Shown here one piece after another: positions 57,258 to 64,000 of a stretch of 64,000 nucleotides of DNA. The stretch spans positions 186,001 through 250,000 of the forward strand of contig NW_024468523.1 in assembly GCF_001632365.1 (NCBI RefSeq). The letters run 5' to 3'. The notes below the pieces were generated by a model. That model did not search any database and was not told the origin of the DNA. It worked only from the letters and a program-made list of their open reading frames with translations. This stretch comes from Laetiporus sulphureus 93-53 (Eukaryota > Basidiomycota > Agaricomycetes > Polyporales > Laetiporaceae). Positions within the stretch are counted from its first letter, which is position 1. Each line of letters opens with the position of its first letter. Made by a program: the position numbers and the translations under genes.

Positions 57258-57463
57258 GGTGATGTTTGCTAAAGGGCCCTTTCGTCTGCCTCAGACAGTT
57301 AAAATCACATGATCAACGCCCTCGCGGCAGCTATCCGCAATAAGTATTGCCGACGAGTTCACTTTCACAGTACTTCTATCCGCGCACTTCCATTCAACCC
57401 CCCTTGCTGTGGCTGCTCTTTCTGCTTTCGCTTGTATTACCCACCTGCAACCCGTCCTACGTC

Positions 57464-58652
57464 ATGTCAATGTCGGGCTTGGATCGCTCGACCTTTCTCT
57501 GCCTCGCTTGTTCCTCTTCGCTACCTCCTCGCAGGTCGATGAACAAGGCTTTCGGGGGAAACAATTTAGCCTCCGATGACGTTTTCCTCACTCGTTGCTG
57601 CAATAGACCAATATGCCCCACATGTATCAGCAGGAATCCCCGTTTGGCGAGGTACAACCCATGTCTCCACTGTTTGGGCGGAGTGGATGCAGTCAGTGCG
57701 AGCAAGGCGAAACTTCAAACAGGAAGAGATAAACAGGCCATCCCTGTGAATGTTGACGGTGCAATACGAGATGAGGACGTCTTCGTATTGGATGATGATG
57801 ACCCAGACGAACTGGACGACTCTTGCAGTGCGGAGTCGGGCTCGCCAGCCCCTAGCATGCCTCCCCCGGCCTATACTGATAGTGGTTCTGACTCAGCGGC
57901 ATCACCTCTTGATGGATCAAGTCATGATGGGGTAAAGGAGAACGTCGAAGCAGGGTCACAGGCAGTCGCCGCTCTGACACCATCCAGCCCTCATCGATAC
58001 TACCTGAAACCCAATGACACGCTAGTCGGAATCGCACTGCATTTTCGTGTAGATGTACGTGATGTCTCCATGGGTAGTGAATGGCCTCTTCTAACTGCAT
58101 GTGCTGCAGGGTCGAATACTGTGCCGTCTGAACGGCCTCCCCCCTAGCACTCTCCGCACCACTCCACATCTCCTACATACCCGCACATATCTCAATCTTC
58201 CCCCGTCAGCGAGTGGCATAGATATTCACGACCCATTGTCTGACAGCGCCGGTTCCGTGGAGGTCGCAGTCCGCGAGGCTCGGCGCGCCCGCGAGCGAGC
58301 GGAGAAGCGCTTCCAAGTCTTGACGAAGGAGGCAGACTGGCGTGTCGCAAGAGCGTACGTTGCCGTCGCAGACGTAGACGATCCTGACGAGAGCGGCGAG
58401 CTCAAGTCAAAGTCCAAGTCGTTCGAGAGTACACTAGACATGCCGAAACAGCGACGTGTTGGCGGAAGTGCGGAAGGACGCTTGGAAGAGCGTGCTATAG
58501 ACCGATACCTAGACGATGAGGAATGGGAGGAGAGAGAAAGGAGGGAAGGGCGGGGAATCTCGATACCGTCCTTTCCGTACTTTCGCGATGCGTCTAGCTC
58601 GAGTCGTATTGGCGACTCGTCTGAAAAACGCTGGTGGAGATGGCAACAGTGA
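57464..58652 (+). CDS. Cysteine-rich / LysM domain protein
   Basis: Two exons joined by a GT-AG intron at about 58053-58110 (FRVD-GRILCRLNG). The start at ATG 57464 (MSMSGLDRSTFLCLACSSS) is chosen because the protein then opens directly with a cysteine-rich, zinc-finger-like region: FLCLAC, CCNRPICPTCISRNP and YNPCLHCLGG. An acidic linker follows (VFVLDDDDPDELDD). A LysM domain, YYLKPNDTLVGIALHFRVDG and CRLNGLPPSTLRT, lies in the middle and is split by the intron. The C-terminus is charged and arginine-rich (EARRARERAEKRFQ) and ends WWRWQQ. There is no signal peptide, so this is not a secreted chitin-binding LysM effector; an intracellular role is inferred. The name of this family is not known to me. 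Confidence 0.8.
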
Positions 58653-59676
58653 CGTTTGCTATTCGAAGCTTTTGAACCTATACGGGCCATCATGTCTCAG
58701 CGGGATCCATGTTGCGTCCGCGCAGGCTCGTTCTTGTTTTTTTAAGCAGGCTCTCCGACCGCTACTATCTCTTTAAGTATAGCTCGATCTGCAGTGGAGG
58801 AGGTGAAGACTATTTTTACTGCATCATCTTTCTCGTATGCAGATTGCCAATACGGCCATCTCACATCGTCTTTCGGGCTGCCTCCACTTTCCTGCGCTCT
58901 TCACTTTCTTCGGGGGGTCTCGCCGCTCAGTTTGGCCGGTGGGGGGTAGCGTGGTGCTCCCTTGGCAAAGGAGCGTAGTGCTGGGCATGCTGGCAGCTGC
59001 GTCGCTCTCTTATCGTTGCTGGATTGTGCTAACGAACAGACTGGGGGTGTCCCCTTGGCGAAGGGACTTAATGGCTGGGCATGCTGGCCGCCTTCCTGTC
59101 ACTTTTGCATCGGCACCTATGGGGGGTGCAGATGTTTAGCGCCGAACGGCATTGCAGTCTCCCCTTGGTGAAGGGAGTTCGCAGCTGGACTACCGGCGCT
59201 GCAGTGCAAGTTCTCGCCTTTGGCGAGTGCGCTCTCCTCAAGGACTACTCTTCGGAGTAGCCACCCAAAAGGGTCCGAAAGGATAGAGGTCGATAAGAGG
59301 GGGCATTGGGTGATAACAAGCCGACCGAAAGGACAGGCCACCCCCCTCCTGTGTCCTCTGGGCATGGGACGTTAGTCAGGATAAACCAAACTCTGGGGCA
59401 GTGTCATGCTGCGACTCCTAGCCCGGTAGCGTCCCTGGCGAGACGGAGATCACGAACACTTATTACGGGGATCCGCGCCTACGTGTAGTCTCCCCTTGGT
59501 GAAGGGAGTTCGCAGCTGGGTTACTGGCGCTACATAGGCATATGCGAACCGGGTGTCGTGGCACGGGAAAGCGATCCTGGGGGTGGCGCCCTGGGGCTAT
59601 CGCCGAGCCGTAGCAGGGCAGGGGGAGAACCTCTGCCCTGGCTCGAGAGGTCTAAATCCTCCGTCGGTGGGTCCTC
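58653..59676. other. Region upstream of the LINE frame with hairpin modules
   Basis: Contains four copies of a CCCTTGG(C/T)(G/A)AAGG(G/A) hairpin word within longer partly shared blocks, plus small hairpins (CTACTCTTCGGAGTAG near 59245). No endonuclease coding is visible. It may be the 5' untranslated part of the LINE or another repeat joined to a truncated LINE. Confidence 0.5.
58950..59520 (+). repeat. Four dispersed hairpin modules
   Basis: Copies lie near 58959 (CTCCCTTGGCAAAGGAG), 59052 (TCCCCTTGGCGAAGGGA), 59160 and 59490 (both TCTCCCCTTGGTGAAGGGAG). The last two continue identically with TTCGCAGCTGG and then similar (A/T)CTACCGGCGCT / TTACTGGCGCT text. The first two share a following CTGGGCATGCTGGC block. 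The core pairs CCCTT with AAGGG around a short loop. Confidence 0.75.
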
Positions 59677-62259
59677 GTGAAAGACGAGGTGTACCTGCAT
59701 AAGTTGATACCGCGTCACGGTATGGCAAACAACCTTTGGCTGAAAGCTTGTCATGAGCACCGGTGCTTGCACTGGGATGTCCAGAGGTGGCACGCGTGCA
59801 GCCTGGGATGTAACACGGGGATAAAACCTCGTGCCCTTGATGCGATTGCGACGTGCGCCTACCGGCAGGGCATTATTTCCGCAAGGGGCCCTTTAGACGA
59901 GGATTACTCGCTCCCTAAAGCATATCGTCCCATCGCTCTGATGGAGACGCTCAGCAAACTTATCGAAAAGGTTGTGGCTAAGAGGCTCCTTTTTGAGATC
60001 GGACGGTACGAGCTCCTTCCCACTAACCAATTTGGTGGTCGGGATAAGAGTTCGGTCATCGACGCGGGCTTGTCCCTTGTCCATGATGTCCAAAGCGTCT
60101 GGCACCGAAGATGCGATGCTACATTTCTGGCCCTCGATGTCGAAGGCTACTATGATTCCATCCGCCATGAGCGGCTTTTCCATTCTCTTCGCATTCTTGG
60201 ATTCCCTGCCCCAATCTGTGATTGGGTGCAGTCTTTTCTCACTGGTCGGTCGGTTCGCATTCGCATTGGCGAGGAGCTGGCTGACTCGGCACCAATTTCG
60301 GGAGTCGGCATCCCTCAGGGATCGCCGGTATCGCCGGTCCTCTCCACCATTTATTCTTTTCCCGTATTCAATCTGTTCCGCAACGACCCCAACGTCTGCC
60401 TCAAGGGCTACGTTGATGATATCGGGTTGCTTGCGGAGGGTCTCAACCTCGACATGTCCACGGACTTCGCAGTCCGGGCTGTCCCCGTCGTGAACCACAC
60501 TCTCGGTCTTCTCGGTCTCCGTGTGGGGGCTGCCAAGACTGAGGGCATCCACTTCCCTCATCTCCCTCTACATCGTGTGCGCTTGCCGGTGATCACCCTC
60601 TTTTCTGGGGAGCGGGACGAGTTCGTCGTTCCTGCTCGCCCATACATCCGTTGGCTTGGGTTCTGGCTCGACCCTCGCCTCACATTCCGTCACCATGTGC
60701 GTGTCATGACGACGCGTGCTCTTTCTCGGGTCCAAGCGTTCCGCATGCTGGCCAACACCGTTCGTGGCATGTCTGTCAAGGCTGCTCGCACTATCTATCT
60801 TTCCAATATTCTGTCGGTGCTCACCTTCGGGGCACCGGTCTATTTCCATGACTTCCGCCAAGCTACGCTCATTCGGCCGTTACAGCTCGCCCAGAACAAG
60901 TGTTTACGCTGGTTCTTGGGGGCATTTCGCACTTCGCCCGTGGATGCGATGCACCACCTGGGCAGTATCTTGCCCATGCGCTGGCAACTGAATCGTATCT
61001 GCGATCGTGCCGCCGTCCGCTTACACACACTCCCTTCTACCTCACAGGTACTCGCCAGGATGCCTCATCCTTGGCCCATCACTGCGGTCCCCGAGCCGTA
61101 CCCAATCCCTATTCGCGTCATCTCCCGGGCCAGGCGCCCGTTGACAATCATCCACCAACTAGCGAGGAGAACGACTCCAGACGTCGTCCCCGTTATCCCC
61201 TACTACGCGGCTCCATGGGAGACATACCACAAGTGGGGCGATCGCATCCGCGTCCTCGTCCCAGCACCCCTCAAAGGTGCTTCAAAAACCTTCGTCGCCG
61301 AAGTGCTCCGGCCCAAGCTGGACGCTTTTGCCACCCACCCCTCCTGGATGTGGGCGTACACCGATGGATCGCGACTCAAGCATAACCGGGTCCCTAGAGC
61401 GGGCGCAGGTGCGTGCGTGTTTCTGGCCGGAACTCTTCTGCTCGAGCGATCCTGGGGCCTTGGACGTCAGTCTGAGGTGTTCGACGCTGAGATGTTCGCC
61501 CTCGCCGCGGCGGCGGAGAATGTCTCACGTCTGCTTCGTACCCGGCCACACGTAACTTGTGTGGTCTTTGCCTCGGATAATCGCGCAGCGGTGGAGTCGA
61601 TTCTCGATCTCCACCCTCACGATTGCCAATTGCACTCCCTCCTCTTCTATCGGAAGGTAACCGAGATGCTTGCAAGCCGACCGGATCTGCGCGTGGAAAT
61701 CGTGTGGATCCCTGGTCATGCTGGCTTTCTGGGCAATGAAGTCGTCGACCGTCTGGCGAAGCACGGTGCTCCCTCCCCAGCCAATCATCCACCTTCACTG
61801 GTGTGGGCGAAGGGAACTGCGCGCATAAGAGCCCTTCATAAGTGGAGGCGTGACTTTCGTCGAGACGCACATCCATCCGAATTCCGTGCAGCAGTCACGA
61901 CCGAGCCTAAATTAACGCTGCATCGTTACTTCAAGAAGAACGAAGACCCTCGTACTGTCGAGTGCCGACTTGTCCAGCTGCTCATGGGGCATGGTCACGT
62001 CGGTAGCTATTACCATCGCTTCGTGGCAGAAGAGTCCACACAGTGCCAGTGCCGCACCACTAACCTGCAGACACGCGAGCATCTGCTCGTCCACTGCCCG
62101 CTTTACACCCACAGTCGCCACCATCTCGGCAACCCTGCCCATCCTATTTGCCTCAACCGGCTTTTCGCCTCCAAACACGCTCGACAGAAGCTCGCGGCGT
62201 TCCTCACGGAGACGGATGCCTTCACCAAGACCTCGCTGGTTCCCTGGGACCCAGGCTGA
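59677..62259 (+). mobile_element. Non-LTR retrotransposon (LINE) ORF: reverse transcriptase plus RNase H
   Basis: One open frame of 860 codons from the first Met. The reverse transcriptase has YSLPKAYRPIALMETLSKL, LPTNQFGGRDKSSVIDA, motif A FLALDVEGYYDSI, motif B GIPQGSPVSPVLSTIY and motif C YVDD at residues 245-248. RNase H follows with YTDGSR (Asp 563), EVFDAEMFALAAA, FASDNRAAVES, IPGHAGFLGNEVVDRLAKHG, so the catalytic acidic residues are present. The C-terminus has a CQC...H...C zinc-knuckle-like motif (QCQCRTTNLQTREHLLVHCP). The layout suits the I/Tad1-like LINEs of fungi. The region before residue ~70 does not resemble the usual LINE N-terminus, and no APE endonuclease is seen upstream, so the copy is 5'-truncated or rearranged. 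The 3' tail reaches at least 62375, ending ACCGCCTTCGGCGGT, before the gap. Confidence 0.92.
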
Positions 62260-62380
62260 GGGGTTTCTTTGTTATCGTGCTGCTATGCATGCTCTGTATC
62301 CGATCCTGGGTGCGCCCAGTCCGCCGTAGACACCACTTTGTACCCACACCTACGACCGCCTTCGGCGGTATATAAATTGT

Positions 62381-62480
62381 NNNNNNNNNNNNNNNNNNNN
62401 NNNNNNNNNNNNNNNNNNNNNNNNNNNNNNNNNNNNNNNNNNNNNNNNNNNNNNNNNNNNNNNNNNNNNNNNNNNNNNNN
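62381..62480. other. Assembly gap (100 N)
   Basis: Exactly 100 undetermined bases, a conventional placeholder for a gap of unknown length. It follows the LINE 3' tail directly, so it is probably repeat-caused. Confidence 0.98.
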
Positions 62481-62509
62481 AGATTGCCAATATATACTCA
62501 AACTGTTGT

Positions 62510-62752
62510 TTACCCATTGAAATTATCACTGTGTGGCATGTCACGGTGGCAAAATTTCAGCATTAAATAGCCGTTCGCGTTGTCTCCCCTAGACAGGTAA
62601 AAAATACCTCCTTCACTGAGGGACGGAGGACAGGAGGTATAGAGGCCGTTCGCGTGTTCAAGGGCCTCCTCGATATCCTCGACCGTCCCGCGAAGCGGTG
62701 ATAGCACAGTCTGTGTTGCGGTGATACTCAATTGCCCAGCGGCCGAAAACAC
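62510..62752 (-). CDS. Unrecognised short open frame beside the gap
   Basis: An open frame of 80 codons reading TVLSPLRGTVEDIEEALEHA and GGIFYLSRGDNANGYLMLKF, which looks protein-like. It begins at a GTG, so any real start would lie upstream or be spliced. It stops 30 bases from the gap. No domain recognised; it may be a gene fragment. Confidence 0.22.
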   Translation of the reverse strand: MFSAAGQLSITATQTVLSPLRGTVEDIEEALEHANGLYTSCPPSLSEGGIFYLSRGDNANGYLMLKFCHRDMPHSDNFNG

Positions 62753-63409
62753 TGATTTCTGTCGTATGAGGTATTATGTGCAGTTCTTTGCGATCTAATG
62801 TTGCATTGAAGTTTAGTGAGTGTCGCGTCTAGTGAGTACCCCATCGCGCGTGTGCGTCGTCTTATGAAGAGAATACTTGGCTAGCAGGAGGCACCCTCCT
62901 CTGAATGATCTATCTTATTGTATCGTTTGTTTAGATACGCATTGCGATGCTCGTCATATATAAAGGACCTATTTGGACATCGGGAGGTTCGATACGGATA
63001 CCTGTGATGGTATAAGAACTCTATGAACATTCAAATAAACCACCAACTTCGCCATTGCGATTTTATAACTTGTCAGAAATCGGCCACATACGAAACCTAG
63101 AACCTTTTTTGAGTAGTCGATGGCAAATTACAATGTTATTGTAGGTTCTAGGAGTGGCTTCTAAGCAAGGAAGAACAAGATAGAGCAGCCAATGTGCAAA
63201 ATTTAAAGCAGATGAGGATGGAGTCACGGACGTCGCACTCAATATAAGCGCCCTGGACGCGTTCGCGTCGTGCGAACGCCACAGGCGCGAGACACAAACG
63301 GTTGTCGCCAATCACATCTATCCTTTACCTCCTCATTATACCGCATATACGCACCGATTTGCTTTCTTCACAACCATATATAGCCTCAGAATTTTACCCA
63401 TTGATCGTT

Positions 63410-64000
63410 ATGGCCGGTGCCAATTATATGGGAGGGAAGCGGTACGTTACCAATCATGGCTTCATCGCAGCTCGCTATATATTGGCTGCGACGCCATCTA
63501 TCCAGTAACGCTGCTAGAGTACGTGCGAAGGACGCAACGAGAAAAGCACAGCGCACTTACTTTGGAAAGCAAAAGCTCGGTATTCTCACAAAGGGTCTCA
63601 GCAAATCCTACGATAAGTCCGCAAGGCCGTCCGGACGCACTGGAACTTCTGCTGCGGATATATCACTTGCTCATGCCAAACGATTCAATCCTCTGCGAGC
63701 TGCTCCAAGTCCCTCAAAATTCGCTGAATTGTCTCATACACCAATGTCGAGCAAGAACACGAGCTCCCCGCACATCAAGTCCAGTAACAGCGACCGAAGC
63801 CTGAGAAGCACATCGTCGAGGATCCTCAGGGCCTTGGACACCTCTCAGGCTCATCGTGCGTACTTCCGGATTCTTGCTCGCCTATCCCATTTCATACAGC
63901 AAATTCACGCCCTGCAGCTATATTCATGAGGGCTGAGATGGACCGCATACGTACCATACCGAACCTTGCAGGCTTGATGCCGAGGAGTAATAAGGAACCT
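63410..64000 (+). CDS. 5' part of an unrecognised gene cut by the window end
   Basis: The start at ATG 63410 gives MAGANYMGGKR. A GT-AG intron (63442-63506) follows, and the frame continues NAARVRAKDATRKAQRTYFG and KQKLGILTKGLSKSYDKS. Next comes a Ser-rich, basic stretch (SSKNTSSPHIKSSNSDRSLR). Reading through would stop at 63929. A clean intron from about 63862 (GTGCGT) to 63919 (CTGCAG) instead joins to PIFMRAEMDRIRTIPNLAGL and stays open to the end of the window. I do not recognise the family. Basic, Ser-rich composition suggests a nuclear or cytoskeletal protein, but this is only a guess. Confidence 0.6.

Larger units (their letters stand above)
56606..57276. mobile_element. AT-rich foldback (long inverted repeat) element
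   Basis: Two arms of roughly 285 bp, 56618-56905 and 56971-57257, are near-perfect reverse complements separated by about 65 bp. Matching landmarks include GCAGACATGAAGC at 56618 against its complement ending at 57257, GCCTTTGTGATCTCAATTTGCTAC, GACACCATTTTCAAACTCACC and CCAGTAGCAGATGAAGGTGT near the centre. The arms differ by a few substitutions and short indels, so both have mutated after formation. Even the spacer has a partial inner palindrome (TTCATTCTAG...CTAGAATGA). The element is much more AT-rich than the flanking genes and has no open frame of note. It looks like a foldback/MITE-type non-autonomous transposon. The ends are approximate; weaker pairing continues outward to about 56606 and 57276, and I could not define a target-site duplication. 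Confidence 0.8.
56336..57463. other. Intergenic region holding the foldback element
   Basis: About 280 bp of upstream DNA of the nuclease gene, then the AT-rich inverted-repeat element (56606-57276), then about 190 bp before the LysM-gene ATG. No coding sequence seen. Confidence 0.7.
62260..63409. other. LINE 3' flank, assembly gap and upstream region of the last gene
   Basis: Begins with the LINE 3' tail, whose ACCGCCTTCGGCGGT hairpin lies at about 62355-62369, then the 100-N gap. After the gap a TATA-like TATATAAAGG lies near 62956, but I see no gene that starts directly after it. A minus-strand fragment at 62510-62752 is listed separately. Confidence 0.5.

Noticed and set aside
56606..57276. 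CRISPR array or origin of replication
   Set aside because: There is a single pair of inverted arms, not spaced direct repeats, and the genome is eukaryotic.
59893..60561. 222-codon minus-strand open frame
   Set aside because: Antisense of the reverse transcriptase core, which is clearly coded on the plus strand.
62269..62544. Open frames spanning the N run
   Set aside because: They exist only because undetermined bases do not create stops.

Overview
The window is nuclear DNA of a filamentous basidiomycete, most likely an Agaricomycete such as a polypore (inference). Protein-coding genes are split by many GT-AG introns of about 50-70 bp, coding DNA is GC-rich, genes lie on both strands without operons, and the gene set is fungal: Atg17, Dbp6, Fox2, a Yor1-type ABC transporter, an Nej1/XLF homologue, F-box/LRR proteins and a LINE with RNase H. 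Exon joins were made by eye from splice sites and reading-frame continuity.

Layout. 1-2.6 kb: no gene seen. 2.6-5.0 kb (+): F-box/LRR protein. 5.0-10.5 kb: gene-poor, with a diverged direct duplication. 10.6-13.5 kb (+): vacuolar Ca2+/H+ exchanger with micro-exons. 15.0-19.2 kb (-): peroxisomal multifunctional beta-oxidation enzyme ending in AKL. 20.2-22.1 kb (-): B-type cyclin. 22.9-24.6 kb (-): FHA plus G-patch protein, divergent from 24.7-26.3 kb (+), an XLF/Nej1-like end-joining factor. 26.3-28.9 kb: uncertain. 28.9-31.7 kb (+): Dbp6/DDX51 DEAD-box helicase. 32.7-38.3 kb (+): ABCC transporter. 39.2-40.1 kb (+): beta-carbonic anhydrase. 40.8-42.3 kb (-): F-box protein. 43.2-45.8 kb (+): cytochrome b5/acyl-CoA dehydrogenase fusion ending in ARL. 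46.2-48.8 kb (+): SelO AMPylase, cysteine form. 49.0-50.7 kb (-): Arp3. 50.8 kb (+): intron-containing tRNA-Val(AAC). 51.0-52.9 kb (+): Atg17. 53.8-56.3 kb (-): secreted ExeM-like nuclease. 56.6-57.3 kb: AT-rich foldback element. 57.5-58.7 kb (+): Cys-rich/LysM protein. 58.9-62.3 kb (+): LINE remnant with an intact RT-RNase H frame and four hairpin modules upstream. 62.4 kb: 100-N assembly gap. 63.4 kb to the end (+): 5' part of an unrecognised gene.

Most genes are ordinary housekeeping loci and do not form a cluster. Two, the Fox2-type enzyme and the b5-acyl-CoA dehydrogenase, both end in a PTS1-type tripeptide and would act in the same peroxisomal fatty-acid oxidation pathway. The more unusual items are the foldback element, the micro-exons that encode the exchanger's signature motif, the b5-dehydrogenase fusion, the Cys-rich/LysM protein and the hairpin modules before the LINE.
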